NCBI GenBank assembly: GCA_900557355.1
Contig: USSR01000399.1
Location: 1 to 6,497, forward strand
Origin: an uncultured Bacteroides sp.
GTDB lineage: Bacteria; Bacteroidota; Bacteroidia; Bacteroidales; Bacteroidaceae
Length of the DNA: 6,497 bases
Reading direction: 5' to 3'
Shown one piece after another: positions 1-6,497 of the stretch. Under the pieces are notes generated by a model. It had not been told where the DNA came from and searched no databases. It saw only the letters and a list, made by a program, of their open reading frames with translations. The translations under genes were made by a program, and so were the position numbers. How positions within the stretch are numbered: position 1 is the first letter of the stretch; every line of letters starts with the position of its first letter.

Positions 1-1185
1 TGCGTGGATATAGACATAAATATTGTTATCGTCTATTTTATCTAATCCCAAAAGGGCATCACCAATTTCTGTTTTTGTAGAAAAGAGTTTGTTTATATTG
101 GTTATTTTAAAATAGGGGACCATTATATAGTCAAATATAGAAGCATCAAGGAACTCTTTGTTTATATGATCGAATGTAACCTTGTGTTCTGGTCCACAGA
201 AATATTTTTTCAAACCTCCAGTCATGTGGGGAATAATTCTATCGACTCCGCCTTCGTTAGTAAATTCCAAATAGTCACCAGCAGCAAAATCTTTAGGTAA
301 TTTTCCTTCAAAATCGTTACTGGGGAGTTCTTCCTCACCCCATACATAAAAACCATCTTCGTTGCTAAGCTCAACAGGTTTCCATTTGCCTAATAAGTCG
401 ATAAATTTTAATTGATCCAATTTTACAGTGAAGGTAGTGAATGAACCTGCATAATATAAATCAGGATCTTCTCCTTCCGGGGCTTTCAATTCAAGGATGG
501 CTTCTTTTCCAGCATAATCTTCTGCTCCTTCTACTATATTAACGCTGAAGTTGACTTGTCGCGTACCTTTCGGAATAGTTATAGAAGTTGAGTGATTCTC
601 GATTTCAAAATCAGTATCCAATTCTGCAGTACTGGAAGAAGATATTTTTAATGGAAGTACAATGTCTGTTTGAGGGATATAGCTTCGTCCACTAATTTCA
701 CCTTGTATTTCAACCCATATTTGGATAGAACTAAGAATGCGGGAATAAGAAGTGGTGAATGAGTACATAATACGTTCTTTGGTTTCTATCGGAATGATAG
801 CCACATTCTTATCTCCTAAGCTATATCCTGCTACCGGATTGATAGACAAACGGATTTCTTTTCCTTGGGCTAGATTATTTTTGGGGGTTATTGTTATTTG
901 GGCATTTGTTTCTCCTGCCTTTATTATAAATTCTTTAGCTGATATTTCGTATTCATCATCTAACACTGCTGAACCATCGATGGTTATAGGAACTATCAGA
1001 TCATTTTCTGGAGCTACAGAGGCTTTTAGTTCTATATTTAAACTTCCAGTAGCCGGTAGAACATAGATAGAGCGGCTAAAGGAGAGATTTGCCCCTGCAT
1101 CATCATCATTATTGCATGAAGTAACCATCATTGCCAATAATGTTATTGTCAGAATTTTAGTTATTTCCTTTATTATAGTTTTCAT
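1..1185 (-). CDS. Surface lipoprotein with two Calx-beta-like domains (3' end outside window)
   Basis: I translated this frame by hand: 395 residues with no stop, running off the left edge, so the protein is C-terminally incomplete here. It starts MKTIIKEITKIL, has a short hydrophobic stretch and a lipobox VTSC with lipidated Cys24, followed by NNDDD, an acidic run like the Bacteroidetes lipoprotein surface-export signal. Two similar beta-rich segments follow. Residues about 34-134 contain IVPITIDGSA, DDEYEIS and FIIKAGETNAQITI; residues about 138-255 contain IVLPLKISSS, DTDFEI and ITIPKGTRQVNFSV. This pattern is that of Calx-beta/DUF1735-like modules common in Bacteroides binding lipoproteins. 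From about 264 (LLGKWKP, later GDYLEFTNEGG) a third domain begins that looks lipocalin-like, but I cannot assign it. The start at 1185 is preferred because ATGs at residues 19-20 would destroy the signal peptide. It is the fourth gene of the SusC/SusD operon, 12 bases after the preceding stop. Surface substrate binding is inferred from position and fold, not shown. Confidence 0.85.
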   Translation of the reverse strand, partial: MKTIIKEITKILTITLLAMMVTSCNNDDDAGANLSFSRSIYVLPATGSLNIELKASVAPENDLIVPITIDGSAVLDDEYEISAKEFIIKAGETNAQITITPKNNLAQGKEIRLSINPVAGYSLGDKNVAIIPIETKERIMYSFTTSYSRILSSIQIWVEIQGEISGRSYIPQTDIVLPLKISSSSTAELDTDFEIENHSTSITIPKGTRQVNFSVNIVEGAEDYAGKEAILELKAPEGEDPDLYYAGSFTTFTVKLDQLKFIDLLGKWKPVELSNEDGFYVWGEEELPSNDFEGKLPKDFAAGDYLEFTNEGGVDRIIPHMTGGLKKYFCGPEHKVTFDHINKEFLDASIFDYIMVPYFKITNINKLFSTKTEIGDALLGLDKIDDNNIYVYIHA

Positions 1186-1197
1186 CTTTCTTTAATT

Positions 1198-1401
1198 TTA
1201 CTGATTAATGGCAGTATTATATTCATTCCAACGTTCTTGGACTTCTTCCCGTTCTTGAGCGGTGAGAATTACTCCGGTTGGAAGTAAATAATCACTTGTT
1301 GTATCATCTACTTTAGGAGTTAACTCTTCAGATTCGTCACAGGCTGAAAAAGTACTAAAGGATATGATGAATATAAATATTGTATATAATAGCTTTTTCA
1401 T
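1198..1401 (-). CDS. Small 67-residue lipoprotein of the SusC/SusD operon
   Basis: This short gene encodes MKKLLYTIFIFIISFS, then a lipobox FSAC with lipidated Cys21, followed by DESEE, an acidic stretch compatible with surface export. The mature chain is only 47 residues: an acidic linker (about 22-37), a DYLLPTG segment (37-43), and LTAQEREEVQERWNEYN, a charged probable helix (about 47-63), ending INQ. No catalytic motif is present. The gene sits 19 bases after the SusD stop and 12 bases before the next lipoprotein start, with no terminator, so it is a genuine operon member rather than a chance frame; the intact signal peptide and lipobox support this. I do not recognise a named family with certainty, though short lipoproteins of similar shape occur beside SusC/SusD pairs. 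A structural or docking role on the SusCD complex is inference only. No Shine-Dalgarno is seen, as is usual here. Confidence 0.85.
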   Translation of the reverse strand: MKKLLYTIFIFIISFSTFSACDESEELTPKVDDTTSDYLLPTGVILTAQEREEVQERWNEYNTAINQ

Positions 1402-1420
1402 TGTTCTAGTGTATTAATGG

Positions 1421-2803
1421 TTATTCAATATATCCCGGGTTTTGTATGATAAGTCCAGGAAATAGGTTCACATCAGATTTGGGAATAGGGAAAGTATATA
1501 AATATTTTTCCGTTACATATTTTTTCCCATTAGCAGCAATCCAGAATTCTGGACGTCCATTACGTTTTAGCTCAAACCAACGATCACCTTCCAAAAATAG
1601 TTCTTTCCTACGTTCACAAAGGATAGCTGACATTAATTTGGTAAGTGGTGTCCCTGTTGCATCTGTCGTAATATTTTGTTTAAAAACTTCAGGGAGATTA
1701 TCCATTGTATAAGCTATATAATTTTCCGTAATCCGTTTGGAACGTAATGAATTCAAATATTCTAATGCTTCAGTCTCTTTACCTATATGTGCGTATGCTT
1801 CAGCAATGATAAGACATAACTCTTCACTACGGAATTTTGTGGTAACGACTTTAGTTGTTATTCGTTTTGTATTAAACCCTGAATTACGGATATCATTTGG
1901 GGTATTGCCAAAAAGGTCTACTAAGTTTTTGCATACAGGGCGTTTCTGGACATTTGTTTGAGCAGCTAGATATCCTACGCTTGCAACATCATTCTCATTT
2001 GTATATGAACGTATAATGACGTTTTTAGTTGGCTCTAGTTTTTGATTTATAGCGTTAACGTACTCGTCAGCTTCAAGCATTGGATATTTATCTAAAACTT
2101 CTTTAGCATAAATAATGGCATTATTCCAGTCTTGTGTCCAAAAGAAGAAGCGTGCCATATAGGCTTTAGTTATTGGTGCAGTAAAAATATAGTTTTTATC
2201 TGTTGAGTTGTATGATAGCGCATGTTGGAATCCTTTCAATATGAAATCGGCTGTTTCTTTAAGAGTGGAACGGCTTGGCTTGGCTTCGATATCAAACTCG
2301 TCCACAAGAGGTAATCCTAGTGTTTCAGAAGCAGTTTGTAATTGATAAGGTTCACAATAGCGTATCATTAAATTGTAGTAGCAAATAGAACGGATGCTCC
2401 ATGCGGTTCCTAATAAGGTTTTGGCCGTTTCTGATTCTGTATCTTCCATCTCTCCAATGATTATGTTACAATCTTTGATAGCGGAATATAATGTTGAATA
2501 GTATTTTTGATTTCTGTTGATACTAGTTCCTGCATATAAATCTATTACTCCATAACTACTAGCTAAGGTGCCGTCAAGATCTTCTGCAAAAAGTTCTAAA
2601 TCAACAGTTCGTTCAGGTGAAAGAACGATAACATCATCTAGACCTTTTTCAATATCATCTAACCAATAATGAAGGATAGAAGAAAATTCTTCAGCGGTTT
2701 TGGGTATAACCTTACCTTTGGGTTTTACATCCAAGTATTTAGTACATGAGGTGAGTGCGATACACAAACTGCAACATATAAATATAAATAGTTTTCTTTT
2801 CAT
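1421..2803 (-). CDS. SusD/RagB-family nutrient-binding outer-membrane lipoprotein
   Basis: This is the cell-surface lid of the SusC transporter: it binds substrate outside the cell and hinges over the barrel. The 460-residue protein has a signal peptide with lipobox LTSC (lipidated Cys20), followed by TKYLDVKPKGKVIP, the classic SusD N-terminus. Helical TPR-like segments are visible around 131-155 (TAWSIRSICYYNLMIRY), 211-240 (ITKAYMARFFFWTQDWNNAI) and 326-358 (SEELCLIIAEAYAHIGKETEA). The family signature ERRKELFLEGDRWFELKR lies at 397-414, and the C-terminus carries the usual YTFPIP (436-441) and IIQNPGY (452-458). At 460 residues it is shorter than starch SusD (about 550) but normal for the wider family. 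It starts 14 bases after the SusC stop, in an A-rich gap without Shine-Dalgarno. The substrate cannot be read from sequence; related SusD proteins serve glycans and, in some cases, peptides. Confidence 0.97.
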   Translation of the reverse strand: MKRKLFIFICCSLCIALTSCTKYLDVKPKGKVIPKTAEEFSSILHYWLDDIEKGLDDVIVLSPERTVDLELFAEDLDGTLASSYGVIDLYAGTSINRNQKYYSTLYSAIKDCNIIIGEMEDTESETAKTLLGTAWSIRSICYYNLMIRYCEPYQLQTASETLGLPLVDEFDIEAKPSRSTLKETADFILKGFQHALSYNSTDKNYIFTAPITKAYMARFFFWTQDWNNAIIYAKEVLDKYPMLEADEYVNAINQKLEPTKNVIIRSYTNENDVASVGYLAAQTNVQKRPVCKNLVDLFGNTPNDIRNSGFNTKRITTKVVTTKFRSEELCLIIAEAYAHIGKETEALEYLNSLRSKRITENYIAYTMDNLPEVFKQNITTDATGTPLTKLMSAILCERRKELFLEGDRWFELKRNGRPEFWIAANGKKYVTEKYLYTFPIPKSDVNLFPGLIIQNPGYIE

Positions 2804-2817
2804 TGTCTTTTTGCTTT

Positions 2818-5800
2818 TTAGAATCCTACATTTACGCTAAACATAACGGACCGGCTTACAGGATAAGTTGCTCCTGGTGTTTCCGGATCCATGCCTTTAT
2901 AGCTTGTGACAGTTATAAAATTATTGAGTGCCATCGAAAAATCTACATTTGAAAGATTGGTTTGTTTCAGTAGTTTTTTGGGCAGGGTATAACCTAAAAT
3001 TATGCTTTTGATACGCATATATGATAGATCTGTAAGAAAAGCTCCTCGAGTTATTTCTTTGCTCATAGGATTGTAATAGTTAAAACCATATGATTCACCA
3101 AATACATTCCAAACTCGGGGATAGGTACCATTGGTATTAGTAGTCGTCCACCGGTCGGCAGCAAGCTTGGGGACATTTAAATGTTGGGCGAATAAATCGT
3201 TTTGGAAAACTTGCGTTGACTGATTTTGTACTCCTCCCCCTGTTTTTTGGTATGAGGCAGGGGACTCAATGTACTCAAACTGTTTAGCTCCTGTTGCAAA
3301 AGTACCATTAACACTCAATCTAATACCTTTATATTCTGCTGTTACATTGAAACCTCCGGTTACAGGAGCTTCGCCTGTTCCTAGATAATAACGATAGTTA
3401 TCTGATTTATTCAAATCTGTGGCGGTATGTATTTCTGCATCCGGACGTAACTGGAAGGTATAAAGTCCTGTATCAGGGTCTATACCTGTAAATCTGCCGC
3501 TGTAAATAGCGCCTACTGGATAGCCTTCCCATAGATTGGAATATCCCATAGATTTATATGATGCATTATATTTAGCTACTTTATTCAAGTTGTAGGCAAG
3601 ATTGGCAGATAAAGTCAATGTAAAATCTCTACTTTTTATAGGGGTTCCGTTTAAGGTGACTTCAACACCTTTGTTCTCTAGTTCTGCCGTATTGTATCTT
3701 TGACTGGTATATCCGGTAGTTGATAATACTTGCACACTCGTTACTATATCGGAACTTTTTCGGTAATATCCTTCAATGATACCATTTAGGCGGTCATTAA
3801 ATAGTCCGAAATCTAAGGCTAATTTTACATCTTGGGTCTTTTCCCAGCGTAAATTCGGATTAGGTGGTGTGGTGATGCTACCAATATGAAAAACATTATT
3901 TGCTACATTGCGGTAATCATCAAAATAGTTGATTATGATTTGTGGACTTACGCTACGGTTGATATTTCCTGTGAATCCGGTTGCCAGACGGAGGGTTAAT
4001 CGGTTTAATATCGGTTTGAGAGATTGCATAAAGTTTTCTTCGCTGATATTCCACGCAGCACCTGCCGCCCAGTTTGGATTGAATTGTTTATCACTACCAA
4101 AATTGGAACTACCATCAGTGCGGAAAGAAGCATTTAGCACATATTTATTTTTATAATAATAGTCGGCGGAAGCGTAGAAGGAAGCAAAACGTTGTTCATT
4201 CCATGTTTCTCCGGTAGAGGCATCGAGGGCTGCCAAATATTCTTTTAATTGTGCATATCCGATACCTTCCGTGGTTGACGGCAACGGGGTAATTGTATTG
4301 CCTGTTATTGCATCATAGCCATATCGTTTGCTATACAGACTGTTTGATTTACTTCCACGGAGCTCGGCACCAGCGATAAGGGAAATAGAGTGGTCGTTTC
4401 CGAATTGATCGTCATAAGCGAAGTGTCCGCGTACCATATAACTTTCGTTATCAATATTGCGTTGTAATATAGAGGCGTACTCTTTCTGACTTAACCCATC
4501 TACTGATAAACGATTGTCCAAAGCAGCTTTCGTATCACTGTTGTAGATCTCTTTTAAACGGTTAGTGGAATAAGTGAACGAAGCTAATCCGACAAAACGT
4601 AATTTGCTAATAATACTATAATCGATCCCTGTCCGTACGGTAGTATTGACATTTTTTGTGCGTGAAGAAGTTTCATTCATCTCGCGCATGATATTGAAAC
4701 CACTGTCAGGGACTGTTTTTCTGGATGTTTTTTTATTATTATATTCTCCTAATGAATAATAGGTCTCATCTGCTCTGTAGCTACCATCTGTATTATATGG
4801 ACTTTCGTATGGGTTAGCAAAGTAAGCATAAGTAAATGGATTGATGTTATTTAATGCTGGCGATTTAGAGTATTGATATGACATTGATGCCCCAAAATCC
4901 AATTTTACTTTTTGATTGGGGTTCATAGAAAGGTTAGCAGTTATATTGTAACGATCATAGTCATTATTTTTTAATAAACCGGCATTACGTGTATATGATA
5001 ATGATGTATAGTAAGTATATTTTTCTCCTCCTCCACTAATGGATAGATTGTGTGTAGTGGATACGCCATTACGAAATAGTTCGTCGTACCAATTAGTGTT
5101 TGTTTGTCCTAATTCGTTAATATAGCTATCCTGTTGTTCTTTATTCCATCCTTCAAAACGACCTTTTCCGGATCTAATAATGCCTACTATACCTACGACA
5201 GGATAATCTGTTTTTCCTGCTTCAAAGCCGGGAGCAGAAAATTCATCCCATAATCCTTGCTCATATGCAAGCTTTTCTTTTGAATTCATCAAAGAATAAT
5301 CTCGTTGGGGTGACAAAGTGACGGAAACATTACCAGAATAGTTAACTCTGGTTTTTCCTTGTTTTCCTTTTTTGGTAGTAACGATAATTACACCACCTGC
5401 GGCTCGTGAACCGTAAATTGCTGTGGCGGAGGCATCTTTTAAGATAGTGATACTTTCAATATCACTCGGATTGATCCCTGCAACACCATTCATGAATAAA
5501 TCATCAAACTGGCCCGATTTTATTTCAGAACTATTGGGCATGTCTGCTGTACTTCCTTGCATAGGAACTCCGTCAATTACCCATAGTGGCTCACCGTCTC
5601 CGGTAACAGTATTGGTACCTCTGATTCGTATTTTTTGTGTACTACCGGGCTGTCCGGTTACAGCTGATACGGCTACACCTGCAATTTTACCTTGCATTAA
5701 AGCATCGACAGTAGGTTGAGCCTGATCTTTTAGCTGATCGGCAGTAATGATGCCTACTGAACCTGTCATCTTTTTAAATGTGGTTTGAGTATAACCAGTG

Positions 5801-6129
5801 ATAACAACCTGATCGAGTTCACTTGTTTCTGCCTCCATTTGTATTTTGATGAAAGAAGTTGTCCCTTTTAGTAAACGCTCTGCATTTTTCATACCAATAT
5901 AGGAAAAAACAAGCGTTTTCCCTTCTTTTACTTCCTTGATGGAAAACTTACCATCGATATCTGTGGTAACACCAACTTGGGGGACTTCCTTATAGCGGAC
6001 GGAAACGCCAACTAATGGTACCCCACTTTCGTCAGTTACAATACCCTTTACTGTTACCTGTGCATTTGCAAATAATGGTAAAATTAAAGCAAAAAGTAGT
6101 GTCAATGAAAAAATGGGAATTTTATTCAT
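2818..6129 (-). CDS. SusC/RagA-family TonB-dependent outer-membrane transporter
   Basis: This 1103-residue protein is the outer-membrane channel that imports the substrate held by SusD, powered by TonB-ExbBD. A signal peptide (1-23, ending ANA before Gln24) is followed by a carboxypeptidase-regulatory-like beta domain (about 25-99: VTVKGIVTDESGVPLVGVSV ... TDIDGKFSI ... FSYIGM). A TonB-box-like segment (LDQVVITGYTQTT, 105-117) precedes the plug (about 120-255), which includes IRIRGTNT, PLWVIDGVPM and the hallmark LKDASATAIYGSRAAGG (230-246). The remainder is the 22-strand barrel, ending in FSVNVGF with the terminal Phe typical of outer-membrane proteins. There is no N-terminal STN domain, so control through a dedicated anti-sigma/ECF pair is not expected. 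The start is set by the signal peptide and lies about 23 bases after the predicted transcription start. It is the first gene of the operon, and no frameshift or truncation is seen. The family call is firm; the transported compound is unknown. Confidence 0.98.
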   Translation of the reverse strand: MNKIPIFSLTLLFALILPLFANAQVTVKGIVTDESGVPLVGVSVRYKEVPQVGVTTDIDGKFSIKEVKEGKTLVFSYIGMKNAERLLKGTTSFIKIQMEAETSELDQVVITGYTQTTFKKMTGSVGIITADQLKDQAQPTVDALMQGKIAGVAVSAVTGQPGSTQKIRIRGTNTVTGDGEPLWVIDGVPMQGSTADMPNSSEIKSGQFDDLFMNGVAGINPSDIESITILKDASATAIYGSRAAGGVIIVTTKKGKQGKTRVNYSGNVSVTLSPQRDYSLMNSKEKLAYEQGLWDEFSAPGFEAGKTDYPVVGIVGIIRSGKGRFEGWNKEQQDSYINELGQTNTNWYDELFRNGVSTTHNLSISGGGEKYTYYTSLSYTRNAGLLKNNDYDRYNITANLSMNPNQKVKLDFGASMSYQYSKSPALNNINPFTYAYFANPYESPYNTDGSYRADETYYSLGEYNNKKTSRKTVPDSGFNIMREMNETSSRTKNVNTTVRTGIDYSIISKLRFVGLASFTYSTNRLKEIYNSDTKAALDNRLSVDGLSQKEYASILQRNIDNESYMVRGHFAYDDQFGNDHSISLIAGAELRGSKSNSLYSKRYGYDAITGNTITPLPSTTEGIGYAQLKEYLAALDASTGETWNEQRFASFYASADYYYKNKYVLNASFRTDGSSNFGSDKQFNPNWAAGAAWNISEENFMQSLKPILNRLTLRLATGFTGNINRSVSPQIIINYFDDYRNVANNVFHIGSITTPPNPNLRWEKTQDVKLALDFGLFNDRLNGIIEGYYRKSSDIVTSVQVLSTTGYTSQRYNTAELENKGVEVTLNGTPIKSRDFTLTLSANLAYNLNKVAKYNASYKSMGYSNLWEGYPVGAIYSGRFTGIDPDTGLYTFQLRPDAEIHTATDLNKSDNYRYYLGTGEAPVTGGFNVTAEYKGIRLSVNGTFATGAKQFEYIESPASYQKTGGGVQNQSTQVFQNDLFAQHLNVPKLAADRWTTTNTNGTYPRVWNVFGESYGFNYYNPMSKEITRGAFLTDLSYMRIKSIILGYTLPKKLLKQTNLSNVDFSMALNNFITVTSYKGMDPETPGATYPVSRSVMFSVNVGF

Positions 6130-6157
6130 AATTATATTAATTTGGTTTGTATAGATG

Positions 6158-6188
6158 CAAATGTATTATTCTTGGCCGATATAAACAA
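6158..6188 (-). promoter_or_regulatory. Bacteroidetes-type promoter of the SusC/SusD operon
   Basis: On the minus strand a TTG (plus positions 6188-6186) is separated by exactly 20 bases from TACATTTG (6165-6158), a full match to the Bacteroidetes -7 consensus TAnnTTTG with the usual -33 element. Transcription would start near 6152, giving a leader of roughly 23 bases before the SusC ATG at 6129. That leader (CTATACAAACCAAATTAATA and onward) is A/T-rich with no Shine-Dalgarno, as expected in this phylum. The leader is too short for a riboswitch. The start site is predicted from the consensus, not measured. Confidence 0.75.
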
Positions 6189-6191
6189 GAA
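6169..6191. repeat. Inverted repeat inside the core promoter (possible operator)
   Basis: TTCTTG (6169-6174) and CAAGAA (6186-6191) are perfect inverted arms separated by 11 bases. One arm contains the -33 TTG of the SusC promoter and the other lies 3 bases from the -7 box, so a protein bound here would occlude or contact sigma-bound polymerase. Six-base arms arise by chance in AT-rich DNA at about this frequency, so only the placement makes it notable. No regulator gene is in view. Confidence 0.3.
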
Positions 6192-6377
6192 AAATGCTAA
6201 TATTTGTATGCAGAATATGAATTTCTGTCTGGACAAGTATTAATTGAAGTTTATTATTTTTTTATAAAAGTATAGAATTTAGGTTTGCGTTGTATTGTAG
6301 CTGGCTCTTTGCATTGCTCTAATGATTTATAATGTATGTGTAGGATTGGGTTGTGGAGAGGAAAGAAGTATTTTATC

Positions 6378-6406
6378 ATTGGAAGCAAGCGTTTTCTGCT
6401 TCTAAT
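6378..6406 (+). repeat. 10-base-arm inverted repeat / hairpin
   Basis: ATTGGAAGCA (6378-6387) and TGCTTCTAAT (6397-6406) form a hairpin with a nine-base loop (AGCGTTTTC). In plus-strand RNA all ten pairs form, one of them G-U; in minus-strand RNA the same position is an A-C mismatch. Neither strand has a run of T after the stem, so it is not a convincing intrinsic terminator. It lies about 190 bases upstream of the SusC promoter -33 element and could be a regulator site or part of an RNA; its role is unknown. Confidence 0.45.
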
Positions 6407-6433
6407 TTAAATAGGGAAGAAACCTATGGACAT

Positions 6434-6458
6434 AAAAAAAGGAGCAACGCCTTGCTCC
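6434..6458 (-). terminator. Intrinsic terminator of a minus-strand transcript entering from the right
   Basis: Read on the minus strand, GGAGCAA GGCG TTGCTCC (6458-6441) is a perfect seven-pair stem with a four-base loop, followed immediately by seven T (6440-6434). This is a textbook Rho-independent terminator. On the plus strand the stem is followed by AACCTTTG, with no T run, so it works only for minus-strand transcription. It insulates the SusC operon from whatever lies to the right. Confidence 0.85.
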
Positions 6459-6497
6459 AACCTTTGTTAACCTTAAATCTAATACTATGAAAAACAC
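6434..6497 (-). ncRNA. Candidate small RNA or 3' UTR ending at the 6434-6458 terminator (5' end outside window)
   Basis: The minus-strand stretch from the right edge to the terminator shows no convincing coding sequence. It contains a direct repeat AAGGTT (6474-6469 and 6464-6459, four bases apart) and a GTTAAC palindrome just before the terminator stem. Short Bacteroidales RNAs bounded by a TAnnTTTG promoter and an intrinsic terminator are known (for example the Bacteroidales-1 motif), and this could be a similar element. The window ends before any promoter can be seen, so it may equally be the 3' UTR of a gene to the right. I do not claim membership of a named family. Confidence 0.3.

Larger units (their letters stand above)
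6130..6433. other. Non-coding region upstream of the SusC gene
   Basis: This roughly 300-base AT-rich region has no credible gene on either strand. It contains the SusC promoter at its left end (6158-6188), a run of seven T at 6257-6263 within a strongly AT-rich patch (about 6249-6275), a TAGGTTTG on the plus strand at 6280-6287 that matches the -7 consensus but lacks a properly spaced TTG, and the inverted repeat at 6378-6406. It is long enough to hold binding sites for a transcriptional activator of the operon, but I recognise no known operator in it. Confidence 0.6.

Noticed and set aside
752..1066. Plus-strand open frame of 104 codons
   Set aside because: It lies wholly opposite the truncated lipoprotein, whose frame has a signal peptide, lipobox and repeated domains; the plus-strand product has no recognisable feature.
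1446..1961. Two plus-strand open frames opposite the SusD gene (1446-1712 and 1737-1961)
   Set aside because: They are shadows of a strongly conserved SusD coding frame and show no family motifs.
3929..5719. Plus-strand open frames opposite the SusC gene (3929-4156 and 5423-5719)
   Set aside because: They overlap the SusC barrel and plug coding sequence, including the conserved plug signature, and have no independent support.
1421..6129. Identification as the starch (Sus) system itself
   Set aside because: The pair is clearly of the SusC/SusD families, but the SusD is much shorter than starch SusD and no amylase or SusR-like gene is present, so gene symbols susC/susD would overstate the match.
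6226..6235. TGTC-TG-GACA short palindrome upstream of the promoter
   Set aside because: Four-base arms are expected by chance and nothing else supports a binding site.
6280..6287. TAGGTTTG on the plus strand as a rightward promoter
   Set aside because: It matches the -7 consensus, but there is no TTG 19-21 bases upstream and no supported gene downstream within the window.
6487..6497. ATG AAA AAC on the plus strand at the right edge, which could start a rightward gene (MKN...)
   Set aside because: Only three codons are visible, no properly spaced promoter lies upstream on the plus strand, and the adjacent terminator shows the region is transcribed on the minus strand. It cannot be supported from this window.
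1..6497. Mobile element, invertible promoter, CRISPR array, tRNA or rRNA
   Set aside because: I saw no transposase or recombinase, no repeats flanking the promoter that would suggest inversion, no regularly spaced repeats, and no RNA-gene cloverleaf or rRNA signatures.

Overview
The window is a stretch of a Bacteroidales chromosome, most likely Bacteroides or a close relative. The evidence is a SusC/SusD-type outer-membrane uptake pair, AT-rich intergenic DNA, no Shine-Dalgarno sequences ahead of the genes, and a promoter of the Bacteroidetes primary-sigma type (TTG, 20 bases, TACATTTG). All four protein genes lie on the minus strand and read from right to left.

Layout from right to left (direction of transcription). 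Bases 6434-6497 hold the end of an incoming minus-strand transcript with a clean intrinsic terminator, possibly a small RNA whose start lies outside the window. Bases 6130-6433 are non-coding and carry a 10-base-arm inverted repeat (6378-6406) and the promoter (6158-6188). The operon follows: a SusC/RagA-type TonB-dependent transporter (6129-2818), a SusD/RagB-type lipoprotein (2803-1421), a 67-residue lipoprotein (1401-1198), and a multidomain lipoprotein (from 1185, running off the left edge). The gaps between genes are 14, 19 and 12 bases with no terminator, so the four are almost certainly co-transcribed.

How they work together: SusC forms the outer-membrane barrel, SusD is its hinged lid that captures substrate, and the two further lipoproteins both carry acidic residues right after the lipid-modified cysteine, consistent with display on the cell surface. 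The last gene has two tandem Calx-beta-like domains and a third C-terminal domain, which fits a surface substrate-binding accessory protein in the position of SusE/SusF-type proteins. No glycosidase, peptidase, lyase, sulfatase or regulator is visible, so the substrate (glycan, glycopeptide or peptide) cannot be stated.

Most of the window is ordinary for this group. The points worth a second look are the tiny lipoprotein between SusD and the binding protein, the unassigned third domain of the truncated lipoprotein, the terminated RNA at the right edge, and a dyad sitting inside the core promoter.
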